Assembly: GCF_000327385.1 (NCBI RefSeq)
Contig: NW_008711143.1
Coordinates: 1-64,000, forward strand
DNA: 64,000 nt
Source of the DNA: Lottia gigantea
Taxonomy: Eukaryota > Mollusca > Gastropoda > Lottiidae
Direction of reading: 5' to 3'
Position numbers and translations under genes: made by a program
Notes under the pieces: generated by a model
Told to the model about the DNA's origin: nothing
The model's database searches: none
The model's input: the letters and a program-made list of their open reading frames with translations, nothing else
Shown here: positions 33,601 to 42,190 of the stretch, one piece after another
How positions within the stretch are numbered: position 1 is the stretch's first letter
Layout: each line of letters opens with the position of its first letter

Positions 33601-34820
33601 ATTTTGACAAAACTTGGTTTTATTATTCAGTACCGCGCTGAAATTGAATATTTGTCTTCTAGAGTTTTCACGAGCTAAAGATTGAACACGTTTTCAAGAA
33701 CTAGGGCAATAACTCATACTCAATATTATTCAGTATCGCCCTAAAGAGTTCAAAAGAAATGTATGACTGAAGGTTGAATATTTCATACTGGTGATTGTTA
33801 CTGTACTGCTAAATATTTCTATTCAAAATTAAAGCTGCCAGTGGGCGTATATTACCTGGCAAGCTATCTTGCTGTTTAATTTTCTCTTTTTTGTTTATGC
33901 TGAAGTTAACTTATTTTTGATAAGCATTATGTATTAGTGAGTGAGAGTAATAAGTTATGTTTATTGTACAGGAGGATTAGATAATACTGTAAGAACATGG
34001 GATATTAATAAGATATATGAAGATATAGATACTGATGTAGATGCTAGTATACCTAGTACATTACAGATGTAAGTACTGTTGTTGTCCTTACTTTTTCTGC
34101 AACAACTGGATTTTATGTTACCCAAGCAAAGAAATGTTTATGTTGACCATTGTGTTTTTCATTTGTATTCTCAAAATCAATCCACTAAATCGTTATAATC
34201 TATTTTTTTCATTCAATAAATAATTATATTTTTAAAAAATTCCATAAAAAGTGAAGAGAAATATTCATTTGCATTCAATCTTAAAGGGACAGGTGCATGA
34301 CTTTTTGACCCATCATACTTAAATCTTTTAGCCAATCAGTAATTGTGTTCACAGCTCACCATAGATATTTGAGCCTTCAAATCCATGTGTGTCCAGAATT
34401 ATCTGCATTTGAAAGTTAAAAAAAAAATTCGGGAGACAATGTCATGTATAGATATAGGCAAAGAAATTCCTAGTTTGAGATATTTTTGAAGGAATTATGC
34501 AATTTCCATACATTTATAGTGCTTCTGAAGAGTTTTTACATATATTCAAGACTCAAATCAACCCCCCAAATCGTTCATCTGTCTCTTTGAGAAAGGTGCA
34601 TCTGTCAGTCCTATCAAATCATAGACACAGATCGCTGTAAGAATTTTATGAACTGTTTCAAACACATGTACTAACCATGAAATTATCATTACTGTTTTTC
34701 AGAGTTGATGGATCCAATCTGTTACTAGGTACTTATCATACTAAAGCTAGTCCAGTATTAGCTTTACAATTTACTCGTAAAAACTTACTCTTAGCTGGTG
34801 GAGCTTTTGTTGTATGTTGA
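9612..34820 (+). CDS. TAF5: TAF5, WD40-repeat subunit of TFIID, 19 coding exons
   Basis: Exons: 9612-9722, 11066-11178, 12580-12658, 12950-13028, 13750-13873, 14135-14253, 14451-14528, 14657-14763, 17386-17477, 18105-18224, 18449-18594, 19731-19868, 20109-20190, 26954-27065, 27429-27542, 28541-28595, 28808-28930, 33972-34068, 34703-34820. All introns are GT-AG and the frames join to 2007 bp, 668 residues plus TGA. Parts in order: a LisH-like helix (about 20-50), the TAF5 NTD2 domain (about 75-235, with LYPVFVHMYFELVYNEH and EHMKGNQLMENF), a lysine-rich linker (about 270-285, KKKSKKD), then WD40 repeats to about residue 645 (HDRTARLW, SDRTVRLWD). The ending LLLGTYHTKASPVLALQF is typical of TAF5 rather than its SAGA paralogue TAF5L. 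TAF5 scaffolds histone-fold TAFs in TFIID in the nucleus. The start AAGATGG suits initiation. Length is near that of the fly protein and shorter than human. Intron 13 (6.8 kb) hosts an antisense gene. Confidence 0.95.
9990..11001 (+). repeat. GCCCACAT-family repeat, copy B (TAF5 intron 1)
   Basis: It starts GGTGCCCATATGGAAATGTG, then CATCACCCCTGTCCGTCCG, and ends GGCAAGCTATCTTTG. Between these are about six diverged tandem subrepeats of about 150 bp with the core GATCTTGATGAAACTTGGTA, then GGTAATAATTGGATGAATGG and GAGTTATTGCCCTTGAC. It ends 64 bp before TAF5 exon 2. Confidence 0.8.
11226..12355 (+). repeat. GCCCACAT-family repeat, copy C (TAF5 intron 2)
   Basis: It starts TTTTACGCCCACATGTAAAT, with the same GATCTTGATGAAACTTGGTA subrepeats as copy B. 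From about 11838 a second block of the same family starts (ACGCTCACATCTCTCTATCT) with the subfamily core TTTTTGATGGAATCAAATGA also seen in copy G. This may be two adjacent insertions. The right boundary is approximate. Confidence 0.7.
15150..15356 (-). repeat. LTR (3' in element orientation)
   Basis: On the plus strand it starts TGTTTGGGTTTAGTAGG and ends CAATCCGTGATA. It is nearly identical to 16206-16412 and preceded by TGCCC. Confidence 0.85.
15668..15946 (-). pseudogene. BEL/Pao integrase C-terminal fragment
   Basis: The frame contains WKFIPKRAPWFGGFWERMIG and, further on, EATLNDRPLTYVS, the conserved end of the BEL/Pao integrase core with its glutamate helix. It belongs to the LTR remnant around it and has no role in TAF5. 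Broken fossil. Confidence 0.85.
16206..16412 (-). repeat. LTR (5' in element orientation)
   Basis: Direct repeat of 15150-15356, followed by TGCCC. The primer-binding-site-like sequence lies just inside it, at about 16188-16205. Confidence 0.85.
16418..17385. other. Rest of TAF5 intron 8, nothing recognised
   Basis: AT-rich intron sequence. It ends in a TTTTTTCTAG acceptor for exon 9. A short GAGGCACTTTCAC motif at about 16830 may be the end of an old DNA element, but no partner end was found. Confidence 0.5.
17583..18020 (+). pseudogene. Possible retrocopy or transposon coding fragment in TAF5 intron 9
   Basis: A 61-codon open stretch reads protein-like (CLVTYKTNMECQGKDF, then DIFPENDYDAFGPTEAQYL). 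After a break, another open stretch in a different frame reads GGDVERLVKQRKTDNVVPKL then DDILEIQKIAHFFW. The composition differs from nearby intron. No splice sites or poly-A tail mark its ends, and the protein is not recognised. It could be a decayed retrocopy or a mobile-element gene piece. Confidence 0.3.
18694..19735 (+). repeat. Minisatellite built from the TAF5 exon 12 acceptor (interrupted by copy D)
   Basis: About 25-30 diverged units of roughly 22-36 bp have the core TCTAGATGATGTATTTTATT, often with a preceding AATATAA. The last unit is the real intron 11/exon 12 junction (TTATTCTAG|ATGATGTATTTG), whose exon bases encode the conserved DDVF of TAF5. An isolated first unit at about 18694 is separated from the main array (19081-19735) by repeat copy D. 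Several units keep an AG preceded by pyrimidines (AG at 19480-19481, 19563-19564 and 19645-19646). Confidence 0.85.
18731..19080 (+). repeat. GCCCACAT-family repeat, copy D (TAF5 intron 11)
   Basis: It starts TTATACGCCCACATGAAAGG and GGGGCGTATATTGCCGTCAC. It ends GTGGGCGTATATTACCTTGT and CTGGCAAGCTATCTTT. The core TTTTGACAAAACTTGGTATG is shared with copy F. It sits inside the splice-site minisatellite. Confidence 0.8.
20951..21036. other. C homopolymer and 50-N assembly gap
   Basis: A run of about 18 C is followed by GGGGCTTATGTTTGCTCC and then exactly 50 N (20987-21036). The motif GCTTATGTTTGCTC recurs at about 21129-21142 on the far side, so the gap size is probably nominal and some sequence may be duplicated or misjoined. 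Confidence 0.95.
21173..21828 (+). repeat. 39-bp minisatellite, about 17 copies
   Basis: The unit is TTATTACCCTTTTTATCTAT + TGTCTCTCTTAATAACTTG. Later units mostly read TTAATCACTTG, so two variants are arranged in blocks. Because 39 is a multiple of 3, long open frames arise on the plus strand, but these are repeat translations, not genes. Confidence 0.95.
22016..22392 (-). mobile_element. hAT-like nonautonomous element, partial copy
   Basis: In minus orientation it begins TAGTTTTGAAACGG at 22392 and matches the first ~440 bp of the complete element at 25866-26567, ending at GGTATAAAACTATTG. Penelope-like sequence then replaces the rest. A short match to the element interior near 20375-20415 (CGTCAATTTTATAAAAAGTA) may be its other half. 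It is inverted relative to the right-hand copy. Confidence 0.75.
22990..24633 (-). CDS. TRIM-like protein: RING, B-box, coiled coil, MATH-like C-terminus
   Basis: This single-exon frame of 547 residues lies antisense in TAF5 intron 13. A C3HC4 RING uses C19, C22, C34, H36, C39, C42, C58 and C61. A B-box uses C94, H97, C106, C109, C114, C117, H122 and H125. Residues about 140-250 form a charged coiled coil. About 260-415 is an acidic and serine-rich linker. Residues about 418-535 (GVTWSITVKRLGDMICLYL, then KKYIVNDLLTVGIFIK) resemble a MATH/TRAF-C fold, as in TRIM37. RING-B-box proteins are usually E3 ubiquitin ligases; substrate and location are unknown. M10 or M12 could be the true start, since the RING begins at C19. 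AATAAA lies about 380 bp downstream (22607-22612). The lack of introns suggests a retrogene or a member of the intronless TRIM expansions of molluscs. The MATH call is inference. Confidence 0.85.
   Translation of the reverse strand: MVVLYSGVKMNMDQDLYECSVCLGPFTKPKLIDCHHTFCLNCLENLVDHNSSRIFIKCPLCNKRSKIPEGGVANFTTNFYIEKPANQRSDKVLCKNHSQIQADSYCKDCKTALCSKCILRNHNNHTFLDLECDESTNQIVEDFIRRKENMEAKVEEFQIFQTILEDKLCELNDFAAHTIKDVQRHVENLCAIIKDMGANVVQSIEENLDINKQKVKMLRKEVEMINTNMTQKVREMEKSLKHQKTVKIIETMADLEDYTKSSSKESIHSKISLPDISCLSFVESQNKIDMDIIGILLPIQSPLMVTGFEELLTDHKDEQEQSTLSSETDCLLYPDELEYDCKNLNDQSKYQHSNSSEKDRGLDEPMKIERDMNEPVLETKPSDPAKTATSKILANIAVSQSTVLTSFSQPNKPITGYAEIVVSVKDFDFYDSHEYPVINGVTWSITVKRLGDMICLYLDQPIEGNSNIHYCDVDCQLSIENMTSDLTIRGQVENHKFDPGGDSCVSLENNWPTISDPVKKYIVNDLLTVGIFIKYKTIKYHKRQSQH
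24640..25620. other. Upstream flank of the nested TRIM-like gene
   Basis: AT-rich intron sequence containing, presumably, the promoter of the antisense gene. I see no clear TATA box, no repeat and no other open frame. Confidence 0.45.
25621..26661 (-). mobile_element. tRNA-derived SINE, split by a hAT-like element
   Basis: In minus orientation the tRNA-like head (26661-26590, GTGGCTCAGTGAGTAAGATG, then B-box-like GGTTCAATTCC) is followed, after the inserted element, by the shared body (TTTCCCCCTGTCAGTGATGC, GACAATAAACCAAGGCC) and the end motif AGTAGGACGTAAAACTCCAT with a TTTCATTTCG tail. The parts match the SINE in the LINE at 6.1-6.35 kb, whose head and body are uninterrupted. Confidence 0.75.
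25866..26567 (+). mobile_element. Complete hAT-like nonautonomous DNA transposon, 702 bp
   Basis: It is flanked by an 8-bp duplication TTGAAAAT (25858-25865 and 26568-26575). Termini are inverted: TAGTGTTGAAACGGTTAGTG on the left and TAGCGTTGAAACGTTAATCA reading in from the right. An 8-bp duplication and short TIRs suit hAT. No transposase is present. It interrupts a SINE. The left 440 bp match 22016-22392 in reverse. Confidence 0.8.
27751..28433 (+). repeat. GCCCACAT-family repeat, copy E (TAF5 intron 15)
   Basis: It starts TTATTACGCCCACATGGAAT and GGGCATATATTGCCGTCGC, with several subrepeats carrying GATCTTGATGAAACGTGGTA, and ends GTGGGCATATGTTACCTTGC then CTGGCAAGCTATCTTT. It is closest to copy B. 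Confidence 0.8.
29923..33506 (-). mobile_element. Helitron-like nonautonomous element, 3.6 kb
   Basis: Comparison with the neighbouring subrepeats of copy F restores the empty site AGAAAAA|TCGAAAAATATTT. The element sits exactly between A and T with no target duplication. In minus orientation its 3' end is the palindrome ACCGTTATAACGGT, then T, then CTAG, next to T. This is the Helitron signature: a hairpin before CTRR and insertion at A/T. The 5' end reads TTGCTATGCG rather than the usual TC and is followed by a second small palindrome (TGCGTTCTTCGAACGCA). No Rep/helicase coding sequence is seen. Most of the interior is four tandem units of about 815 bp. Confidence 0.65.
30070..33330. repeat. 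Four tandem units of about 815 bp inside the Helitron-like element
   Basis: Landmarks recur at about 30.07, 30.88, 31.69 and 32.51 kb: AATTAGGTCACGTGACAGAG, GCTGTAGAACCGGAAGTTAA, GGATATATCTCGTAAGGGGC and GGGCAACGGTGACTGTCGGT. The two middle-right units are the most similar; the first and last are more diverged and the last is incomplete. Each carries a CACGTG palindrome and clustered AAGGTCA half sites. Confidence 0.8.
34282..34591. mobile_element. MITE in TAF5 intron 18
   Basis: Ends are inverted: TTAAAGGGACAGGTGCATGA on the left and, read inward from the right, TCAAAGAGACAGATGAACGA. It is about 310 bp long with no coding sequence. The family is unknown and no clear target duplication was seen. 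Confidence 0.55.
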
Positions 34821-35036
34821 TGCTCTGTGAATTGATGACAATGAGTTGCTTGTGGGGCTTTCCCAAGTTTTATTTGAAGTTTGATAATGAAAGGATGGTG
34901 ATAGGATCAAATTATCTGCTCTTACCTGAAGGAGCTTTTACAGCTTATGGATGCTTGAGTATGAAGCTCAAATGTCTGCTTTTGATGGAGCTGACATGTG
35001 AAATATGAACATCATAATCTTGTGATGCAGAGAAAA

Positions 35037-35042
35037 AATAAA
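35037..35042 (+). terminator. TAF5 polyadenylation signal
   Basis: This AATAAA lies about 217 bp after the TAF5 stop codon and is the first canonical signal downstream. Confidence 0.6.
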
Positions 35043-37589
35043 CCAATCCTTCTTTGTTATTTATATGGAAAAAAAAGGCTATAAGTGCATGAAGAATTAT
35101 GTAATCTTACTATTAATATGTGAACTGAATATTCAGAAATTCAGCAATGGATGGATTTTAGGGCCAAGTAACCACAGGAATTGTAATAATGTACACAAAG
35201 ATTCATTTTGATTAGTGTTTAAGTAAACATGTGAAGATATTGAGAAAGAAATGTATAAATCAGTAATTAAACAGTGGAAAAAAAGTGAATACATTTGTTT
35301 ATATTTTCTATTCCTTTACCAAACCCCGGTCCATCACAGTTTGACAACTTCTTGTATATTTAACTCATACTTGGTATGTATGTATATATTTATTCAGGAA
35401 AGTTCAGGAGTATTTTGAGGCAATGAGATTTATTGATGAGTCGTTCCCAGAAAGAGTGCTGGATCATACTTACAGAGTTACAGAATCAAGGCAAAACCAA
35501 TCGATAAAACATAAAGTTAATGTTCAAATGATGAGATAATAGAGTTATTGCCTATATTTGCTGAATACTCTATTTCTATTGTCTTTTGTAATGAAAATAG
35601 ATATGTGGATAATTCTGACCGAATTTGATTTAACACCAATTAGTAATTTATTCAATGCATCTTCAAAGTATATGATTTTTAATTTGAAAAGTGATAAGTG
35701 TACTTTAACTGAAAACTATTAGGAGTATTGAAGTGATTTCATCCCTTTCAGAAAGCCATCGAATATAATTAGAATTAGAGACTGGAGACCTACAAACAAA
35801 ATATAATAACGAAACGAAATTGTAATATAATTTTAATTAGATTGAAAGCCATCCTAATCACATCTGATGTCGGTGCCATTATTAGTTTAGATTATTCCAT
35901 TTCCACACTTAACAGCTCTTTGATAATCGCCCCCAATCCATTTGGTATCGTGTTTCAATCTGTCGGCTGTGAAGGCTAGCTGAATAGTTCTAGACCTAAC
36001 TCTGAAAGACCCATACCAAGTCAATGTTTGATATTTATTTCTCTACATAGTTCTCTTCACTATTTGGCATCGATGCTTCAATGCCCGGATGTCGAAATTT
36101 TCGACCTCCCACCCCCCTCAAAAAAAAGTCATTTCACTTTGGAAACGGCATCATGACAAGTACATGTATGATATTACCGACCTGTTATTTACTGTTTCAT
36201 TCAGGGAAATGGGTCTCATCCACTACAACAAATATTGCAGAAACATTTGCCTTTCCCAATTGGTTTGTGATATGTGCTAAACCCTCTCATGAGAGATGCC
36301 GACAACACTGCAAATATATAGACCATCACCATGTCAAACATCAGGATATTGTCAAACACTCCAGAATGGTTGGTGTTAAAAGACCTTTCTGGATGCAGGT
36401 CATCCTCAAGGTTCTCTCTGCCATGCTTGAATTCTGCCTGTCCACTTCTTTACGATAGTAAAGTATATGAACGACTTTCCCATCGTAGGAGTCAGATAAG
36501 ATCAGATTGTTTGGACTACAAGGAGTGTGTTGATAAAACGGTCTTAATTATCTAAAGTTTCTTCTATTAACCTCTCATTATACAAGTCAGTTTAAAAACT
36601 AAAATTGTTATTCATTTTGCACGTTGGGTACTTAACACCTCCTTTCAAAATATTCTCAATATTTTAAACAACCAAACCCGTCCTTTAATCCTTCTTAAGC
36701 TTTTTACCAAATATTTTGTCACTTCTGTTGTAGAATTTGAAGGTGTTTCCAGTTAACGATACTGTTATATTTTTTTTAGTCAATTTGTCGAATTCAGAAA
36801 GTACTACTCCGGAGGTAAGCTCATATTGATATTTTTTGGGTACTATATCTGCGATCTTAGGAAAGTTTGAAATTTACTGGAAACTGTACATCGGAATGAT
36901 ATATTTGTGGATTGTTCATCTGATTAATGTGATACATTTCGTTTTGGTCTAGATCATATTATGACACAATAGACAACAAATTTTGCTTTTCAGTCTTAGC
37001 TGGTTTGCTTCAGCTTTCGATATTTCATAAAACTACATATTTGGCTATTTGGCTTTGTTGACGTTCTATGATCCCTTACGAGTACGGCTATGAGTATATT
37101 TGGATAGCTTAAACAAAACAAAAAACAAATACCAATAATTTTATACTGAACTACGCCTATACCTTGACTGCATTAACCACCTTTCTTGTATTGCCGAACG
37201 AATTAATTTGATTGGCCTTTAAGCTAGTGAATACAGCCTATCGGAGCCGTCGACATAAAGACTAAACATTATGGCTCATCGGTTACAGATTTTCTGTTGG
37301 AAACTCTCATAAGCTGTATTCATCCTAATTAATTCGCTACATTGACAAACTCCCCTGATATAAGAAAAGAGCCCAATGAAGTCAAGATATAAGATGCAGT
37401 TCGGAATAGCTTGATGTTGTGAGGGTGTGGTTATTCATTCATCATTCATCATTCAATATTCGAACTTTCAGTTCGTTCTATGTCTACCATACATACCAAT
37501 ACCAATCTTCTGCGCAAACGTTTACTTTTGGTTGCGTCGGTTGGGGTTGTTAAGAAGTATTTTACAACTGTCGTAAGCTGTAAAACATG
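35043..37589. other. Intergenic, no gene recognised
   Basis: Open frames at 36081-36555 are short, lack domains and include low-complexity starts. A (CATT)-rich patch lies at about 37436-37460. No repeats were clearly recognised in this stretch. Confidence 0.45.
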
Positions 37590-37833
37590 AGGCCCATTTA
37601 CACGAGTTTACTGACCCAGGTTGCCTCCCAGAGTTCAAAACTGGGCAACCAAGACGTAGTTGTAGCCATCTATTAGCATAAACTGATGAACCCAGGTCGA
37701 ATTGGAGTTCAACCCTAGTGAAGACTGGAGTGCGGCCCCGAAGTCGACTCTCAGAGTTTTCGACGTGTGAACAACTACCCCCCGGGCCGACCCTTGGTGG
37801 ACCCGGTGATTTTGCTCTCGTGTAAACGGCCCT
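37590..37833. mobile_element. MITE with GGGCCGTTTACACGAG-type ends
   Basis: The left end GAGGCCCATTTACACGAG and the reversed right end AAGGGCCGTTTACACGAGAG are inverted repeats. The 244-bp element is GC-richer than its surroundings and has no coding sequence. The family is not assigned. Confidence 0.6.
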
Positions 37834-38352
37834 TCAGTATTTTGTATTCAACAACCATATATTTCGTTGACCGATATTTTTCATTATCTAAGTATTTCAT
37901 TATCGAGTTGTGTTATTATTTCAAACGTTACTGTTTTGTCAGTAGAAAGTAAATACGAAATTTTTCCCGTTATTAGTTATTCACTAATGAAGCGCTATAT
38001 TAATACATTTTTTCTTGTCTATAGTCTGATGACTGGACTTGTTGGCGTCTCAAGTTTGTCAAAAGATCCAATTTAAAAGGTTGACAAAGGACTTGGGGAC
38101 ACCAGTTTTAATCATTGACTCATTTTTACAATATTCGTGTTTGTGTCCAAATTTCTTTAAGTGACGTATTTGTCAAATGTTTTTCTATTTCTTCTGAAGA
38201 AAAGTACTTCCTTAAAACTTTATTATTTGTTTATAAATATATGTTAACATTTAAGAGGAGACATTTTCTTGTAAATATATTTTGTTTTCCCGATTTTTTA
38301 AAACTAATTAATGTCTTAATACTTATAGTTTTGTTCAAATTGCTCGTCAGCA

Positions 38353-39365
38353 ATGGAGTTGTTTAAAGTTATATTACCCAGTATTCTGTTCTTCGGTTTA
38401 TGGACAACTTTAGTTAGTTCGGGATCAGCACCATGTATCATGAGTACAGATTTTCTCGAAGAGGAACTAGATAAGGATAAATTCCAAGGAAAATGGTATA
38501 TGACGTCTTGGTACTATCATGGTACCGGCAAGTCGGATGCACCACTACTAGAAAATGTTCAGTCGCTTTATCAACTCACAGATGATGGCAATTGGAACAT
38601 TACCTATGGTAAGATGTCAATATCATTTAAAAGATATACCTCGCATTTAGCTATGGCATCCTATAAAAAAATTACTGACATAAGTCATCACGGTAAAAAT
38701 ATATCAAAATTAGAGTCGCACAAGGTTTTTTCCCTGAACAAATTATCTAGTTAGTCAAAATATGTTTTCTTGCCTTTTTGTGTGATTTCGGGAATTACTA
38801 TATAGTCACCGGTGTAGCGCTGAAGCGAACCAAGATCAATTGCACATAGTACAACGATGGGGTATTTTGGATTTATATTTTAACATTTGTTTTTGCATCT
38901 GACATTCAATTGAAATATGCAGACTAGGTTTCAAAGGTTTTACAGTCAGTTTGTCATTATGTCGACTAACTGATAAAATACTAATACGTTATTTACCTAC
39001 TAGGTGCGGGTATAATGGAAAACATGTGTTTTAAAAACCCAGTTGAAGCCATGATTGACAAGTCGTCCACAAGAATGATGTGGATCTTTAACTTTCACTT
39101 ACACGAGATCGTATCAACCGACTACCAAACATACGCCGTTATTTATCAATGTCTAGATGGTATGACGTACTGTGTTCACGACAGTACTCAGATAGCCATA
39201 CTAAGTCGTAAGCCACAACCGTCAGCAGAAACACAAGACGTTGTAAGGAAAGCTGTAAGGAATAGCTGTGTGGATCCGGACTTGTTGATAGAAGTGAGTC
39301 AGACTAAGAACTGTTTATGTGATGATGGTAAACAATATGGATTGACTGAGGCCTGTGATCTGTAA
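38353..39365 (+). CDS. Secreted lipocalin, two exons
   Basis: Exons 38353-38608 and 39004-39365, GT-AG intron, give 205 residues. Residues 1 to about 25 are a hydrophobic signal peptide (ILPSILFFGLWTTLVSSGSA). The first lipocalin motif is F44-x-G46-x-W48 (KFQGKWYMTSWY). The second is T124-D125-Y126 in STDYQTYAVIYQC, and an arginine at 154 (LSRKP) fits the third. Several cysteines (28, 94, 135, 142 and four in the last 35 residues) suggest disulphides. Lipocalins are extracellular beta-barrels that bind small hydrophobic ligands; the invertebrate relatives are apolipoprotein D and Lazarillo-like proteins. Ligand unknown. An ATTAAA at 39400-39405 follows the TAA. A 5' noncoding exon cannot be excluded. 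Confidence 0.85.
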
Positions 39366-39399
39366 TGTTGTATTTCTTTCTATAATAAGTTATATTTCA

Positions 39400-39405
39400 A
39401 TTAAA
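39400..39405 (+). terminator. Lipocalin polyadenylation signal
   Basis: ATTAAA, a common variant, lies 35 bp after the lipocalin stop codon and is followed by a T-rich stretch. Confidence 0.5.
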
Positions 39406-39775
39406 GCTTTAAAATCTTCTTCTTATTGCTTTAAAATCCGGAAACCTGAAATTAAGATTTTTCGATATAAGACATTAGATTAAACAGAAATTTACGTCGC
39501 CACTATGTGCTTCTGAACACTAATGCAAGAAAGTGTGCTTTTCAGTACCGGTAACGTCAATTGTTTAACAGTGCTCGTATCACTTTCAGACATTGACAAT
39601 GGATTGTAAAACATTATTCTACAGATGTAGGTTATACCCATGTTACTATCTTTTATAGTTCGTGAAAATTAATCCAAGTTATATTTTGTAAAGTAAAGAA
39701 AAAACATACTTACATACACACTTTCCACACTTAAATAATTTCCAACAATAGCATATCAATTGACAATACTTTAAA

Positions 39776-39925
39776 GGGATATAGTCGTTTAAATTTTTGT
39801 ATTCATTTTTGATGTAAGTGGCGTTAATGTTCAATTTAAAGAAAATCGAATGTCGGGTTAATATTATGAAAAACTACCAAGAATTATATTAGCTGGTAAT
39901 ACAAATATCTATACGACTATACCCC
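39776..39925. mobile_element. Small MITE with GGGATATAGTCGT ends
   Basis: The left end GGGATATAGTCGTTTAAATT and the reversed right end GGGGTATAGTCGTATAGATA are inverted repeats enclosing about 150 bp with no coding sequence. Confidence 0.6.
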
Positions 39926-41514
39926 AATATCTTCACCTAATGGCAAAAGGCAACAAAAATAAACATTTATTTTTATGCATTAGAAGAAAGAGAAGTGTTT
40001 ATGACTGAATGCTCAGACTGTCTCTAGCATCAGATGAATTTCCCAATGCAATGAAGTTCGCACCAGCAAGTATTTGTATTGATTAGTGCAGTCCGAATCT
40101 TTAAGTGCAGTCTGTACGGTTAAGTGCATTTTGCATGTTGTAGTACAGGAAATCAACACAAACCATTACAACCTCGTCACGTTATGATACAGACTAGTCA
40201 ACAACTAAAAAGAACTTACATGCGACAAGATGTAAGACGATCTGTTCAAGTGTTTTGTGTCCGGAAGAAAATGACTGTAAGTTGAGATAACGTTTAATTA
40301 TTTTATATAATGAACTAATTCACAACTTACCCAAATAAAATATATATTATATTCGAAACACCTCAAATTTTCTGGACGAGAGAAAACTCTAACACTTTAT
40401 TATCACAGATGCACAAACGAAACCGTAAAAGATTATCTTTCACGCCGAAATCGCTAGAAATTCATTTATATACAGTAGAAACTGTATAAAGAGACCACTC
40501 AAGGGAATACTTAAAAAACGGTCTCATCTCCGTGGTGGTCATTTTAAGTTCATGGGGGTGTAAATGAAGATGGTCGCTTATCGGTCGTTAATTATATTGA
40601 AAAGTCGTGGGGGGATTTATTGTGGTTGCATAATGAAAGTGGTCACTTATCAGTCATTAATTATATTGAAAAGTTATAGACTTTAATGTGGCTACTTAGT
40701 GAAGGATTCACTTCCAGATGCAAGCAGCATCCATGCACTGCTGATATTGCTAGTTGTGACAAACGTGCTGTTATAAACGATCAGTCGGGATTTGGTCCTC
40801 AGCAATACGTTGACAAAACCGATTGTAAGATCTTGATATTATCATGAAAAGAGTTTGCTTCATATAACAGGATTTGTGTTTAGATAAGTATTGATGTATC
40901 AGAAGACCATTAATTCCTATATTTTCAGCTATTTCAGTTAAAGAAATGATATTACCAAAGACAGTATTACAGAGACATCCTTAGTTAACGTATCTAATTA
41001 TCTTAACTTTTAACTTGCATCTTGTTTTATCACGAATCTCTACTTTGTGCAGCGTTTTTTGAAACTCATTTCCCATCTCCATCTAACGCCATCTTAACAA
41101 ATTAATGTTCTGTGGTGAATCCCTATGCCTGCCGCACTGCGTTCGAAAAACGAATGACAGGCTGGAAGGTGTGGATATATTTTAGATAAAATGCGGAACT
41201 GTTAGCAAGTGCGTCATTTTTTCGCAAAGATGCGAATAATAATTCGACATTGTGTCTGAAAAAAAATCATCTATTACCGTACGATTTTTGTTGTTCATTA
41301 TGTAGGCACAGTCAACCAACTTCTGACTCAGTGGACATTCGTCTAGCATATCACATATTCTATGCCTCCTATAGCACCAACTGCATTAAGTTGGAGATTT
41401 AAGTCATTTCTCCCATGTACGGAAGTTTGTGGACTCAACAACAAAACTGTTCAAACAGGAATAAAGGTAGACTGAGGCGAATCCTATCTGTATAAGGATC
41501 TTAATGATAATAAA
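39926..41514. other. Intergenic; short duplicated repeat, no gene seen
   Basis: From about 40474 to 40700 a motif of the type GGTCGCTTATCGGTCGTTAA + TTATATTGAAAAGT occurs twice (about 40573 and 40640), preceded by GTATAAAGAGACCACTC. It looks like an old interspersed repeat. The rest is AT-rich and unassigned. Confidence 0.4.
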
Positions 41515-42190
41515 AATAATAATAGTTTATTTTTTAAAGACCATTACATTAAAATATCTCAACAGTCTTTACATTGACTAAAAAATGATTGAGCTATAAT
41601 AATAATAATTTTTGTCATAATGTGACATGAGTTCAAACAATTTCTCTTATAATTATCCATCTTAATTAATATTATTTGTAAACATTTGTAAAAATCACAG
41701 TTTCCCTTTAAAAGAGTCATATGTACAAGGCGATCTTTTTTTTGTCTTGAGACTTTTCCATTGTTTACGTGCATATACTTTGCTCTGTCTGGCTCTGTCT
41801 TCACACCGTTTGCTATTTTTTTTCCCGTGAGCTTTGAAGGAGAATTTCGTCTCAACCGAGTTCTAAGTGCTATGAGGAGAAGTGTGAACTGTTATTAATT
41901 CAGAAAGGCAGCGCGGCACCGACTCGACATGAGGGATCAACATAAAAATAATACCGAAAATTTTGTGCAGAATCCACTGCTTCATCGGGAGCCAATGCAG
42001 CTAAAATAGTAGCGGCGTCACATCCTCGTGACAATGCAGCTTCCATCTGGTGACCAGCCGAGCAGCTGATTTCTATATATGCTGTATTTTCTTTATTTTG
42101 TAGTCAGGAAAGCCGAATAGGATATTGTTACAGTAATCTAGCTTAGATGTGACAAAGGCATGGACTAATTTTTCTGCTTTAGACTAGACC
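41515..42190 (-). mobile_element. CR1/Jockey-type LINE 3' fragment
   Basis: On the minus strand at about 42175-41880 the codons read FVTSKLDYCNNILFGFPDYK, then AARLVTRWK, then LHWLPMKQWILHKIFGIIFM. This is the thumb region typical of CR1, L2 and Jockey-like reverse transcriptases (SxLDYCNxLxxGxP, then HWLPxxxRIxFK). The active-site part is missing, the frame is interrupted, and the continuation to about 41515, ending near a TTATTATT microsatellite, is inferred. Confidence 0.65.

Larger units (their letters stand above)
29104..33870 (+). repeat. GCCCACAT-family repeat, copy F, split by a Helitron-like element
   Basis: The left part (29104-29922) starts TTTATACGACCACATGAAAT and has about five ~155-bp subrepeats with TTTTGATGAAACTTGGTGTG, AATCAGAAAAATCGAAAAA and GAGTTATTGCCCTTGTTCTT. 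The right part (33507-33870) resumes in the middle of a subrepeat (TCAAAAAATATTTAGTATGA) and ends GTGGGCGTATATTACCTGGC then AAGCTATCTT. It lies in TAF5 intron 17. Confidence 0.8.

Noticed and set aside
36081-36555. Three overlapping frames of 63-125 codons
   Set aside because: They overlap in different frames, lack recognisable domains, and begin in a low-complexity C/A-rich tract.
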